From contig OY292277.1 of NCBI GenBank assembly GCA_958496175.1, forward strand, positions 8,742,001 through 8,806,000: a stretch of DNA of 64,000 nucleotides. The letters run 5' to 3'. This document shows, one piece after another, positions 50,301 through 59,939 of this stretch. The translations under genes were made by a program, and so were the position numbers. This DNA comes from Sisyra terminalis. Its lineage: Eukaryota; Arthropoda; Insecta; Neuroptera; Sisyridae. The notes below the pieces were generated by a model. That model had not been told where the DNA came from. It saw only the letters and a list, made by a program, of their open reading frames with translations, and did not search any database. Each line of letters opens with the position of its first letter. Within the stretch, counting starts at the first letter, position 1.

Positions 50301-53300
50301 ACGCCCTGAATAAAGAATTGATTGAAAGTATTATAAAAAAAACTAAGGAATTGTTAAATTCGAAAAAAATTACAGATCAAGCAGAACTTACTATTTTGCA
50401 ACATCAAGAAGAAGTCAATGAAGGACTTAATCCCTCCTCGATTGAATACAATCCTGGTTTGAAACATGCCGAGGATACCAATTTGCAAAAGAAGACCATA
50501 CCATTAAAAGGTGTGGAAAAAGTCAATCAAATGCCCGATTCTACCAATGATAATCCCTATGATTTGGGGACTCAAGTAACGGGTGTTTTAGGAAGTCAAA
50601 GTAGAACGAAAAAAAAAGTTGTGACTTCTACAAAGGAGGGGTTGAATAAGTTGGGTAGGGCTTCGAAAGAGGATCAAAAGAAAATTGAGGGAAAGTTGGC
50701 GAACGTGGAAGATTCAAAGAAAGTGTTAAGCAAACGGGATACTTCGAGCAGTCAGGGGAAGATTTTTCATGGGAAAGGATCTTTTTTTGATTTTGGTTCG
50801 GCAAATCGGCGCCGAAATGTGCCGCCGTTGCATCGGTCATTTTTTTTTAAAAGGCACCCCCACCGCATCAAGCGTCGACAACGCCAATATTTTTTAAAGC
50901 ATCGTCTGGGCCACACTCGAAACTCACTCGAAAATCGATTCAGGGAGAAAAAACGTCGAGCGCTGCGTCGTCAGCGTAAATCGCCGCGCCATCATGCCAA
51001 CATGAATTTATCGCCGAAGATGTTCGACTACAATGACGTGCAACAAAAGTATGACGACAATCAGAAAGTAGTAAGACGATCAACTAATGGTGATAAGAAA
51101 AATTCGCAGGGTGAAGTAAAACTTGAGAAGCCACATCTGGGTGATAGTTTAGCGACGGACATCAAAGTGAAATCGTACACGGAAGAGAAGCAACTCGAAG
51201 AGGCGATGACCGGACATTTGGCACATCGGATTGTCGAGTCGGTGTTTCATCATGTCGAGAAATCCAATAAGTTAAAATTTGCAATCGGAACCGGTCTTTT
51301 TCGGGAGAAGAACCACAACGAATCTTCTGTAAGTTGTCCGAGAATTAAACGCATATTTTTGCAATTGCTTTTTGTTCATTTTTTTCTCTAGGTAATGCAC
51401 ACGGATGCAACCATGAATGCTATCAAAACCAATGAAAAAATGTTGCATGACGTTTTGGTGATGTTGAACAAAGTGGTGGAAGAACAAATCAAAATTCGGA
51501 CATGTATCAAGTTAAATCACGACAAGCAGTGCTTCTTGGCATGGTTGACTTCCCATGCAAGTGCTGCATGTGTTGGTTACTCACCGTTCGGCAAAGTGGA
51601 ACAAATAAAATCGAAAGATCAAGAAATTTTTCCTAAGCCCCCAACAAATACGGAGTCTACGGCACCAGAAAATTTTAATCCTTTCATGGTCAACATTCCC
51701 AGTAAAACAGGTATGAGATCTACTTGAAAAAATACCAGCAAAAGACATGAACCTACAAGTCTATTTTACAGAGATATCCAACGAGGAGATTCGTCAAAGA
51801 ATTGAAATTATCGAAAAATTATTGAGTGAATACAATGCTTTACCATCCAAAGAAAAGTCCAAAGTTAAAAGCATACATAAAATTCTGACAAAACATCTAG
51901 AACTACTTTTGAAACTGCAAAAAAGTAAAGAAGATTCCGAACTAGAGGATATCGGCAATAATTTATCCAAAGACCATTTAGGTGTTTAAGTATACCGGCA
52001 CACAAAAAAAAAGTGCTCTGTACTTTTGACCGGACCTACATAAATCTACGTATTTTCACCCCCTGAACACGAATCCGGGGTTGGTTTGACCCGTACACCC
52101 TCAAAATTCGAGAAAACTTTAAAAAACCGAAAAAAATAGTTAAAATCGGCAGTGTTGGTGACATAAAAATTTTTTTTGAACCGAGCATGATTTTCATGTT
52201 TTTCGATCCGCTGAATACAAATTCGAAGTTTATGTAGACCATAAGCCGTTTTTATTGTAAGAAAATTGCCTGCTTTGCGAGCCTGCTTTCGCACTCTGAC
52301 CAGACGCCGACACTGGGGTTCCCAATCCCTGCATCGTAAAACACTTTTCGCTTGTGCCTGCCATGACGGCATATATGCCTTTTACCCAGGTACTCTGCCA
52401 GACGGTTCTGTTGCCCGCCGTCACCACGTGGAGGTGTCCTGGTTACAGACACAAGCGTCCAAACAAGAATTCAAAAATGCTTAAAAGCTACTCTTGCATA
52501 ACTAACTAGCCCTGTACTTAAGTCATTTAAAGATAGACGGGTTCGATATAAGCAAATGACGAATTGAAATGAAAGCAATTGGCCCATTTGTAATTTTCAG
52601 AGATTTTTTGCGGGGAATTTCAATTTTTTTAAAGATTTTGGCCAAATAATCTTCAATATCATATTCCAGAAATAGAATAATATGCAAAATATCCTTTGCA
52701 AAGATATAAAAGTTTATTTTCATCATATAATCTCAAATTTTAGAATAGCCGCAATTTTTTACAATTTTTAAGGGTTTTTTGCAATTTTCTTGCAATAAAA
52801 ACGGCTTATGGTCTACATAAACTTCGATTTTGTATTGAGCGGATCGAAAAACATAAAAATCATGCTTGGTTTAGTTTAAAAAAAATTTTATGTCCCCAAA
52901 ACTGCCGATTTTAACAATTTTTTTCGGTTTTTTAAAGTTTTCTCGAATTTTTGAGGGTGTACGGGTCAAACCGACCCCGGATTCGTGTTCAGGGGGTCAA
53001 AATACGTAGATTTATGTAGGTATGGTCAAAAGTACAGAGCATTTTTTTTGTGTGCCGGTGGTATTAATTCCTCAAGAAACATATTTCAATTTTCATTTTT
53101 TCTTTTTTTTCAGTGATGTCAAAACCATATGAATCAAGCTTGGACTCCACCTTTGTAATTCCAGGTCCGGTAAACGCAGTGACTGATAAAGAGGAGCACA
53201 ATAAATTGGTCGAAAAAAATTTGGAAATGCTCGGATTGGGACCGGAGGGTCCCAATAAACCGTATGGTTTCCCACTTTTGCCACAAATCGATAACGCCAC

Positions 53301-53607
53301 AGGTCTGCCGAGGTCAATTTCTGCGGGCAGTAATGTCGTGATGAAAAACGCTGCTGTACATAATAGTAATCTACAGTCGCCCGTCTTTGGGTCGGAAAAG
53401 TATCGAAGATTGGTGCGCACGGCTGAGTACTATCGCAAGAAGCGGGAAATTGAAAATCAACGAAATAGTCAGTTTGAACGGTATAAAAAGGAGTTGATGA
53501 AATCCAATGGAGTGGATGATGCTGGTAGTGCAGAAAAAGGGGGTAAGGGAGAGAATGGTTTGGTTGGTATTGGATTTGAGGAACCACCTGTACTTAGCGT
53601 TAATTAA
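23316..53607 (+). CDS. Giant predicted secreted low-complexity protein (6 coding exons, about 2150 aa)
   Basis: Family not recognised. Proposed coding exons: 23316-23393, 43447-43599, 46130-51328, 51392-51710, 51772-51981, 53114-53607. Every junction is GT-AG and in phase, and the total is 6453 nt. Seen: an N-terminal signal-peptide-like segment (MLSLLQRSLILFQTISTIYC), acidic runs at about residues 248-306 and 1241-1268, a strongly basic Arg/Lys/His stretch at about 1633-1700, many dibasic sites (such as RPKRDL and EKKRRALRRQRK), Asn/Ser-rich linkers and very few cysteines. The last exons are helical and charged. No enzyme motif was found. The pattern suggests an extracellular, possibly proteolytically processed or matrix-associated protein; that is inference. 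The giant exon and the three 3' exons are secure. The link to the first exon across 20 kb is supported by phase and by the missing start, but unproven. Codon use is A+T-rich like the surroundings, with no sign of transfer. Confidence 0.75.
23590..24610. other. G+C-richer, non-repetitive island just inside the first intron
   Basis: Several overlapping short frames on both strands, none with splice or family support. The base composition is clearly richer than the surrounding A+T-rich repeats. Possible intronic regulatory DNA of the giant gene; inference only. Confidence 0.3.
24790..24925. repeat. Short dispersed repeat, copy 2
   Basis: Shorter relative of 18650-18815, same orientation. Non-coding. 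Confidence 0.65.
26170..26890. mobile_element. Palindromic MITE remnant
   Basis: Arms around 26190-26300 and 26655-26760 are inverted copies (GGAAACGGCG / CGCCGTTTTCG; AATTAAATTCCCTACAAAAA and complement). The CTTATTATTAATATTAAGGG motif links it to the superfamily at 8946, 16592 and 62308. Confidence 0.7.
26900..27800. repeat. Unclassified repeat with CCCATTCYGSCCC motifs
   Basis: Motifs such as TCCCATTCTGGCCCACC, TCCCATTCCGCCCCACC and TCCCATTCCGCCATCCC recur, with a complementary GTTGGGACGGAACGG at the left edge, suggesting a decayed inverted-repeat element. Confidence 0.4.
27885..27965 (+). pseudogene. Penelope-like element GIY-YIG endonuclease relic
   Basis: The plus-strand frame from about 27890 reads FYIGQTGRSFRTRYKELTYE and then stops. 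The Y-I-G-Q-T-G-R-S-F-x-T-R-Y-K-E core is the GIY-YIG nuclease motif carried by Penelope-like retroelements. The region is too short and interrupted to work. A 95-codon frame follows (27968-28255) with no recognised relation. Confidence 0.65.
28660..29050. other. Non-repetitive, CpG-containing intronic stretch
   Basis: Contains an unusual density of TACG/CGTA steps (ATCGTAAAATATAGAATCG, TTACGCGTATAC) and a poly-A tract. Low-complexity frames are not coding. Possible regulatory DNA. Confidence 0.25.
29619..30410. repeat. Direct duplication, 436-bp period
   Basis: The block GGGAAAAGATATGATTGTTC starts at 29619 and 30055 and the following about 350 bp are near-identical, including TTGAGCTTTACGTGAGCTTTC. 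A recent two-copy duplication; non-coding. Confidence 0.9.
31349..32166. mobile_element. 818-bp palindromic hAT-like MITE
   Basis: Termini TAGAGTGGTCCAAAAAAAAA and complement (TTTTTTGGACCACTCTA). The 8-bp duplication ATATATAT is at 31341-31348 and 32167-32174. Arms are inverted for about 300 bp (AGGTTGATATCTTGATTCT / GAATTGAGATATCAAGCTG). No transposase. Confidence 0.88.
32175..32350 (-). repeat. Penelope-type terminal repeat fragment
   Basis: Matches the reverse complement of 40965-41040 and the end of 42300-42395 (TATTAAATTATACTACATAA, GTTCAAAGTCAGCGAAAA). Host of the hAT insertion at 31349; inserted in the tandem array. Confidence 0.6.
33661..33885. mobile_element. 225-bp hAT-type MITE
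   Basis: Ends CATTGTTTCCTAATCTGTGG and complement of CAGCGGTTCCTAACCTTTT. GGTCCGCGG motifs near both ends. The 8-bp flanks ATTTAGTG / ACTTAGTG differ once. Other array units show the empty site (CGTTTAGTGCA). Confidence 0.88.
34540..34866. repeat. Palindromic repeat with hammerhead-like core in both arms
   Basis: Two inverted copies meet at about 34700 (AATTTATTGAATTTATT). Each arm has CTGATGA, a GTTAC/GTAAC hairpin, then GAAACG. The plus copy's CTGATGA is at 34762-34768. Related to 4400-4570. Confidence 0.8.
35090..36460. other. Non-repetitive, G+C-richer intronic island
   Basis: Overlapping short frames on both strands (for example a minus-strand frame of 94 codons at 36159-36443, starting MLNNMAKLTQSITSTICRKR) without flanking exons. 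This is the longest island of ordinary complexity in the 20-kb intron. A missed exon or regulatory DNA is possible; neither is shown. Confidence 0.3.
36747..37470. mobile_element. Partial copy of the ACTAGCTGATCCCCGCG element
   Basis: Starts with the intact terminus and follows 16131-16591 and 17398-17675, but without the hAT-like insertion. It thus provides the pre-insertion site. The right part is missing. Confidence 0.85.
37471..39650. other. No gene or clear repeat seen
   Basis: A+T-rich intronic sequence with ordinary complexity around 38270-39170. Frames of 70-86 codons there have no support from splice sites or motifs. Confidence 0.3.
39660..40010 (-). repeat. Two degenerate Penelope-type terminal repeats
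   Basis: The block complementary to AATCGAAATACGT occurs at about 39760-39800 and 39926-39970, with stem II partners. The first core is CUGAGUA (damaged); the second is CUGAGGA (intact). Both are followed by the shared CAAGTAGTATTGGATC block. Confidence 0.6.
40965..41185 (-). repeat. Penelope-type terminal repeat with mutated hammerhead core
   Basis: The same family as 41865-42075, including GTTCAAACAAAAATATTTGT and the hammerhead region at 41092-41137, where the core reads CUUAGGA instead of CUGANGA. Confidence 0.65.
41995..42041 (-). ncRNA. Hammerhead ribozyme motif
   Basis: The transcript reads a stem I strand UGACCA, core CUGAGGA, stem II GAUUG/CAAUC with loop CUUGA, core GAAA, self-complementary stem III AUACGUAU, cleavage-site C, then the stem I partner UGGGCA. 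One extra A lies between the CUGANGA box and stem II. The loopless stem III suggests activity as a dimer, as reported for Penelope hammerheads. Confidence 0.6.
42228..42274 (+). ncRNA. Hammerhead ribozyme motif
   Basis: Stem I strands 42228-42233 and 42269-42274 (five pairs, one mismatch), CUGAAGA at 42234-42240, stem II 42242-42246 with 42252-42256, GAAA at 42257-42260, stem III 42260-42267 (AUACGUAU), predicted cleavage after C42268 (AUC triplet). An extra A at 42241. Confidence 0.6.
42690..43440. other. Non-repetitive sequence before exon 2 of the giant gene
   Basis: Richer in G+C, with CpG-containing segments (around 43200-43375). The 111-codon frame at 42836-43171 has no family or splice support. 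Possibly regulatory. Confidence 0.3.
43447..43599 (+). CDS. Coding exon 2 of the giant gene
   Basis: Acceptor GTTCTTCAG, donor GTAAGC, 51 codons open in phase 0 (SKDVKYSDSKVALNNFLENV then REAKSDLRWIQRMANQQENS). It has no in-frame ATG near its 5' end, so it must be internal. It joins in frame to the giant exon at 46130. The N-F-L-E-N-V-R-E-A-K segment looks helical. Confidence 0.8.
43600..46129. other. Intron 2 of the giant gene, with repeats
   Basis: Holds a GGCGACGAAACGTCGTACGG segment (about 44308) typical of retroelement ends, a two-copy 152-bp tandem repeat near 44695-44990 (CCCCATTTGGTCCGATGTA), a degenerate Penelope-type repeat at about 45270-45450 and the dispersed repeat at 45640-45975. 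Confidence 0.6.
45640..45975. repeat. Dispersed repeat, inverted copy of 2635-2985
   Basis: The partner of the previous repeat, lying in the intron before the giant exon. The short reading frame over it is not supported as coding. Confidence 0.7.
46130..51328 (+). CDS. Giant exon (1733 codons) of the unrecognised secreted protein
   Basis: An open frame of 5.2 kb in an otherwise stop-rich region, bounded by TTTCAG at 46129 and GTAAGT at 51329. The frame also stays open through the 63-bp intron until a TAG that is itself part of the acceptor CTCTAG, so retention of that intron would give a truncated protein. The ATG at 46151 (residue 85 of the model) could be an internal start, but the frame is open upstream to the acceptor and exon 2 fits. 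Content: an Asp/Glu run (EESYDEENERGG region), a Pro/Cys patch (GLPCSPPPP), Asn-rich stretches, a second acidic run, then a basic R/K/H block. There are no transmembrane segments. Confidence 0.95.
51392..51710 (+). CDS. Coding exon 4 of the giant gene
   Basis: Starts in phase 0 after CTCTAG and ends one base into a codon at GTATGA. It encodes a helical segment (VMHTDATMNAIKTNEKMLHD then VLVMLNKVVEEQIKIRTCIK) followed by three cysteines within about 25 residues (RTC...KQC...AAC). This is the best-ordered part of the protein and the best candidate for a folded C-terminal domain. Confidence 0.9.
51772..51981 (+). CDS. Coding exon 5 of the giant gene
   Basis: Acceptor TTTTACAG. The exon encodes a charged, probably coiled-coil stretch (EISNEEIRQRIEIIEKLLSE then KILTKHLELLLKLQKSKED). 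To reach the last exon in frame it must use the weak donor GTGTTT at 51982. The alternative donor at 51984 (GTTTAA) joins to an immediate TGA, and read-through stops at TAA 51987-51989. The C terminus is therefore splice-dependent. Confidence 0.75.
51994..53059. mobile_element. MITE filling the last intron of the giant gene
   Basis: Terminal inverted repeats begin ACCGGCACACAAAAAAAA on the left and end in TTTTTTTTGTGTGCCGGT on the right. The inverted arms extend about 260 bp each, around a G+C-richer unique centre (about 52265-52470) and an A+T-rich part. No transposase was found and the target-site duplication is not clear. It occupies 1066 of the 1132 bp of the intron. Confidence 0.88.
53114..53607 (+). 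CDS. Last coding exon of the giant gene
   Basis: Acceptor TTTTTTTTCAG at 53113. Encodes 163 further residues (MSKPYESSLDSTFVIPGPVN to FEEPPVLSVN) and a TAA stop. It includes a G/P-rich part and a basic helical stretch (KYRRLVRTAEYYRKKREIEN). The long opposite-strand frames here are shadows. Confidence 0.8.
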
Positions 53608-53668
53608 GGGATGGTTTATTTTTGTTAAGAGTTTTAAGGTTTTGTTTAATTTTATTATGCAATGTATT

Positions 53669-53674
53669 AATAAA
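53669..53674 (+). terminator. Poly(A) signal of the giant gene
   Basis: AATAAA 62 nt after the stop codon, in a T-rich context and upstream of the TTAA-flanked element at 53728. Confidence 0.6.
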
Positions 53675-53727
53675 TATATTAAATAATCTTTAATTTTTTT
53701 GCTGATATGTATTAGTTTATTAATTAA

Positions 53728-54436
53728 GGGTGGATCACCGTCAGAACTAAAAAAAAATGACTTTTTTGAAACTGCTGCCATTTTTATTAGAGATATTAAA
53801 AAACGGTCTTCGGCATGTAAAAGTTGAAGTTTTGAACTATTTTTTTTTATTTGCCCCGATATTTCCCCCTCTCGCCCTTTACAGCGCTTTGAAAAAGGGT
53901 CCTCAAAAATGAGGAGGCAAACGGAAGACAAGTTTTCTCGAAAACCGGAAGTCGGATCATGATTTTCTAAGGAATGTAGGTTTTGGTAATGCGTCTTCTT
54001 GGTACTGAACCTCGAAAATCCGAAAAAAGATGAAAATTCAACAAAATGGCATGACTTTGGAAAAAAAAGTTAAAAAAAACGACCTTTTTTTGGACCTTTC
54101 CGCCTCTCCCACTTTGAGGGGGGGAGGTTTGGCCAATTTCGGAGGTTCAGTACCAAGAAGACGTGTTGAACTATAACACTCTCCAGTTTGAAGTCAATCC
54201 GTCGGATAGTTTCTGAGAAATCTTGTCTCCCAGTTTTAAAAATTTGATTTCGAGAAAAACGCATTGAAAGTTTTTTTAAGATATTTTTTTATGTTTTTAT
54301 CAATTTATTCAATTTTTATCAGTGAAAATACATTAGTCAGCTATTCCAATCCTTTTAACATGTTATTCTTGAATGTTATAAGAAGACATTTATGGAAAAA
54401 AAAAATCGATTTTTTTTTTCTGACGGTGATCCACCC
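53728..54436. mobile_element. 709-bp inverted-repeat element flanked by TTAA
   Basis: Termini GGGTGGATCACCGTCAGA and complement, flanked by TTAA at 53724-53727 and 54437-54440. TTAA duplication points to the piggyBac or Kolobok type; the GGGTGG start does not decide between them. Arm homology is interrupted and no transposase was found. It begins just after the poly(A) signal of the giant gene. Confidence 0.8.
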
Positions 54437-54688
54437 TTAAGCATTTTTGGAACATTTTTAATATAAAATTTTAATAATTTTTAGAAATTGAATTTTTGAA
54501 GAGCCAAGGTAGCTCAAATAATAATGATCCAAAAGTCAGGAAAGTTTTTAGAAGTAAGCTTATACTCAAAGTTTGTAAATTACACAGGTTGCTCCATTAG
54601 AAAAAAAATGACGTCATACGAAGAATTTTGAAATTGAATCAGTCTGAAGTCTGATACGAATTTCTTCTGGATACGTCACGTAGCCACC

Positions 54689-56175
54689 ATGAGGTCACCT
54701 GTGTATTTTATAAACCTTGAGCTTATACTAACCCATCAGTCTAATAATCAAAGAAATCTACTGCAAATAGTCGAAGAAAAATTGGCCATTCCTGAACACC
54801 AATTTGGATTTAGACCTAATATTCAACGCTGGAACAGAATTCATAGAATTGAAGGGTTTTCTGCAAACGGGAGGTAGCTCCAATTTTCCAAGAAAAAATA
54901 AGAAAAATATATAAAATACAATAAAATACAATAAAATAAATAAATTCTTATTAAATCTTATCCACAAAACGTAAAAAGTCCTACAGAATTAATTTAAAGA
55001 AAAGCATGTTTTCAATTAACTCTTAATTTAAAAATTTTAAATGTTTTTTTTTCCTTTCTCAAAAAATTTCAAATTTGGAACTACTTCCTTTTTGTAGAAT
55101 ACCCTTCAATTGCCAATGTGCCAAATATTCTACTCAACTGCGTTCTTGAAAGTTTATCTGGCGTTCGACAAAATGTGGCATCAAGCTCTTTGATATAAAA
55201 TCATGAAGAAGTTCCCGGATTATTTGAAAATATTATCGTCTTACTTGCAGGATTGCTTTTATTAGATAAAAGTAAGAAATTGTAATGGCCAGTTAACAAC
55301 TTATTAAGGGAGTGTATTCCTGAGGGAATTGAGTTAGGCCCATTGATATACCTAATATATATGACTGGTATCCCGATGGATGACGAAATGCTAACATTGG
55401 TGGATCACATTGTAATTTAAGCGAGGGCAAAAACACTAGAAGAAGCTCCAGAATTGTTTGGGTGAAATAGTTCCAGGAGTAGGACAATGGTGAATATGAA
55501 TCCGCTTACATTACATTTACAACCCGTAAAGGTACTTGTTCCTCAGTAGTTCAAAAGAATGGCGCAGAATTGCCACAAAAAGACCACGTTAAGTACTTTA
55601 ACATGCATCAAGATATGCGGCTTACATGGGCAGTTCTTATACAAAAGAACTAGAGACCTACTAAATAAAAAATTCAAGAAATATTTTTGGTTAATGAAGA
55701 TATTATTCTTCCTGACGGTGAAAAACAAGCCCCTTATTCACAAGGTTATCAACTGGATCATTGTATCCAACTTTAGGGCACTACATCAAATTCTAACGTT
55801 AAGATATGCCAGTGATTATAATAAAACACTCCGCCTAATAATTAATGCTTGCAGATGAAAAAACAACACCAACATTTATAATGGCACTGATATACCAATA
55901 ATGAGGCAGGAAATTCAAAAATACTGCAGAAAGTATTGGAAGAAATTCAACGACTACCTCAATAACTTAGCAGTAAATCTATTAGATAATAACGAAACCA
56001 CGAAGGGACTTCAAAAATGGGATTCCACTGATCTACCTAACAGATTTCAGGATAAAATAAGCAGGATAAGAAAAAAAAGCAGGATTAGTCCATTGGGACT
56101 TCTTTCTTCCACAATAAGCCAAGAAGCCAACACAATAATAGCACTTATTGAAACATTATGCAGATTGTGTTAAAA
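54689..56175 (+). pseudogene. Jockey-type LINE reverse transcriptase, decayed
   Basis: Fragments in order: VEEKLAIPEHQFGFRPN (RT block), then an A+T-rich insertion, AFDKMWHQAL, IPEGIELGPLIYLIY, a ruined FADD box (LVDHIVI), a YFNMHQDMRLTW thumb block, and the C-terminal QKWDSTDLPNRF. Frames change and stops interrupt. Lacks the 5' part and endonuclease. Inactive. Confidence 0.85.
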
Positions 56176-59100
56176 AAATGGTAGTATTAATTTTTTTAGT
56201 ATTGAAATCGGAATATTTGACTAAAAATTTTAAAATTTTAAGTTAAGTTTTAAATTTGTACATCTTAGAAAAAATCGATCAAAATGTAAAAAAAAAATTC
56301 TTTAATTTAATCATATTCTTAACCGCGCTTTATTTGAATTCAGGATTTAAGGCCCAATATTAAAATTTTCTAATAGTATATTTTCCAAAGCCATTTAAAT
56401 TTCATCAAAACTCTTATACTATGCAATAAAGTTAATTCCTTTAATTGCTTTAAACATTTAAAAAAAAATGATTACATTTTAATTGTTTCATAGTTTTTTT
56501 TTTCAATTCTAGTAACTTTTTTTTTCCACCATTGATTGGCAATAGACACAATAGATTTTCAGAAGAAAAACAATTGAAAACCAGTGACGCGATCCAATTC
56601 ATTTGCCATGTGACGTTTTAATTTTTGCATATAAAATCAGGAAAATGGTCCAGAAAAAGATACGTTAGTGAAATTTTTTTTCTGGGAAAACTTTGCTCAA
56701 AGTATTAAGTGACTTTTGATGCACATTTTGTTTTGATTGTTAAAATTTTTGTGGAAAAATTTTGAAAGATTATTGAGGTGGACTTTCAAGCCTATCACTA
56801 TCGTTGCATACATTGCATATTCGGATATTGAATGATGCAATAACTATTAAGTGATTTAATTGATGTTCATATTGCTTATTAAACTTTTTATGTTTCTAAA
56901 CCTTAAGAAAAAACTTATTTATGGAGTGAATATTTATTTTGTTATTGAATTTAATGAAAATTCGGAAAATCATGGACTTCATAACCAAAGATCGTATTAA
57001 ATTATAAGTGAGTAATTATCATTTTACTTTTAAAACTAACTATCAAAATTAAAAATTTAAATGCTCAAAATTTTAAAATTTCTGAAAATATCAAAGACAA
57101 ATAAATACAGAGCACTCCACCTACCATTGTTTATATATATTTCTAGTAACATTTTTTCCACCATTACAGAATCAATTTTCATGGAATCTAGTGATGTCTT
57201 AATTTTCACAAATAACATCCGAAAAAAAATTATAAATATTTATTTCACGGAAAATTGGAAGTATTACGAAACTTTTAATGCACTTTAAGTAACTTTTCAT
57301 GCACTTTTGGTGTTGATTGTTTTACTCTTTATGCAATAATATTGAAGATATACTAATTGACTGATAAAGTGCAACCACTGCATACTTGGTAATTGAAAAT
57401 TGCAATTTTTAAAAAGCAAGTTGATTATTTTATTTTATTTTAGGTTTAATCTTTTGTGTGATTTATGTTTTGTGGAAAAGTTTTCTATAAACTAACTTTT
57501 GAAGAGGATAATTTTTTTTCTTATTGGAATCGAAAAAAATTTGGAAAATCGTGCATTTGGCAGCCAAGGATCATCTTTAATTGTAAGTGAATTTCAATCT
57601 TCAGTCTTTACGAAATCTTTACGAGTCTTTTACGAAAAAGATTTACAATTGATTCATTATTTTATTTAAAATCTTCTCGAAAATATGAATTGAAATCTTT
57701 TACTTATATTTATCTTTTGGGTAGAAAATTGTATCCAAGTAGCTGAAAGTTTGCTTACTTTAAACCCTAACTTTGGATAATTGCTTTGACTTCTGGTCAT
57801 TGTATATATTGTTTATCCCAAACCCATTTTTTGCATTATATTGTTTCATAAAAGGATTTAGAATGAATTAAGATGATGATGCGTAATCTATTAGGATATA
57901 TTATCACAGTGATAATTTAATATAAAGGATGTACAAATTTCAATTCGATGAATCAGTACTTCTGGGGAATAATATGCTTTAAGTAATAGTTCTCTTAAAT
58001 TCTAATTCTCTTTAACTACTCATAATTCTTGTCAGGATTTAGAGGATTGCACTATCTTGAGGATTTTTTTGGGTAAAAAAAATTGTTAATGTTTTCTTAA
58101 ATTTTTTGAAATATCATATTATCATAAGTAAACATAAAGATTATGCTTTTGAACTAAGAAAAAGCTGAAGATAAGGGAGAGCTAAGGAACCATCTAAATC
58201 TTAAGTCTTATGTCCTAATAAGTCTAAAGCTTTAAGGGTTACCACAAATATGATATAATAAGCTTTAACTTTAAATTCTCGTTTTAATTGAATTTAAAAA
58301 ACGTACCTAAGCCCCAATACATCGAAGAAATGTCTTCATCTTACCTTTTTTATTGACTATTCATCAATATTCTTTACCACGTGTATTATTATTCCTTTTT
58401 TTGAGGAAAAAGTTTCAATTTAAAAATAAATCTTGACAAAAAAGTAAATAGTGGTCACAACAAGTCGTTTTGCAAGACGGCCAATGTGATAAATGAGGAA
58501 GTCTGAGCGACGCTCGAAAGGGGTCACAACCAGGATACGAACATTGTACACCTGGTGCTCCTCTATTCCTTGTTTTCCAAAGAAAAACGTTCCCGTTGTC
58601 GACAAAAAAGAAAGAAAGATAGGAATATCTCAAGGGTATCGTACATATGTCGTCTTTCACTAATATTCCCGTTTCTCGATGGTCTCTTCTTTGCGAACGA
58701 ATGGCTCAAATGGCACGCAACAAGTCATAAATCGCATATTATGAAAATATAGAAACAAATTTATGCGTGTTATCCTTAAATTTTGTGTATGGAACACAAA
58801 AATAAAATATTATATTTGGGAAGAGTAATAAAAAAGTTTTCCGCTCGAAAATGGTCAAGGATATAAAATTTTAAATATTGTTTAAATATTTTTTTTGCGT
58901 TCAGGGGAATTCCCATTTTCTTTTGGCATCTCCCGTTCGTATTGAATCGCGTCTCATATCTCTCACTAAGTGTAGGTTTATCTACTTTGCTCCATCTTCA
59001 AAAAATAATACGAAGTGAATACCTTTATACTTGTAAAACACCTGAGTCCCGAGAATGTTCCGGGAAGAGACACTAGTTAATTCTATCGTATTCGCCTACA

Positions 59101-59939
59101 CGTGTGTATGGAGAAAACTCGACGTTCCAACTATAGCATAACATAACCGGGGGGGAGGTGAGGCAAGTCAAGTCGGGTAGGAGGCAAACCACCCCCGACA
59201 CAAACTTAAAGCCATCTTTGTCATTTTCATAAAGCGTCTTCACGAACAAGCTTGTCCGCGTTCTTGGTTAATGGAAAATTTAGCCCACTATCCGCCTTGT
59301 CTTGTGGCCACATCTAACAAGTACATAATAGCAGTCTAATAGACTTGGGGCTCTTGCTACCCAAAAAACGAAGACACCCTCTATTTTACATAACCAATTT
59401 TCGATTTTCCCTCCTGCTCGATTCTCATTCCAACATGAATGTTTTCAGTCTCGGCGTGTTTTTAGCCATTTTCTACCATGTATGGTGGAGCTTTCAAATC
59501 TTTTACAATAAACAAATTGGGATTTCTTGTGGGACTTTATATATATAAATATAGATTTTGTGGTGGTCGTGGGGATCATGTTGGGATTAAAGAATGAGGT
59601 AGAAACAATTACAGAGGCGCTTTCTTATTTTCCTATAATTTTTGCGGAAAACTAAAAAATTTAATAAGGTGATTCTTTTTTTTTTATATTCAAGACACTT
59701 GCCTGGATAAAAGCCTTGATAAAACAATTGAAAATTTGTAAATTGAAATTTTTTATCTTCGTTCTTCAGTTTTGCAGTTTGTAATTATAAGTGAACACTT
59801 TCCCTAACTAAATAACAAAAATATGACATAAGCAAAACAAGAAATCAAAACAAAACTCAAAATTTTAGTTTTAATTTGAGCAAACTACTATTTATACAAG
59901 TATAATATATGTGGTAGTCATATTTATGTAGTAAAAAGC
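56176..59939. other. No gene supported
   Basis: A+T-rich intergenic sequence. A fairly non-repetitive, G+C-richer island spans about 58390-59640; short frames on both strands there show no motif. Confidence 0.4.

Noticed and set aside
53093..53931. Minus-strand frames of 118-186 codons over the last exon and 3' region
   Set aside because: They run antisense to a supported exon and into a transposon, with no splice or motif support.
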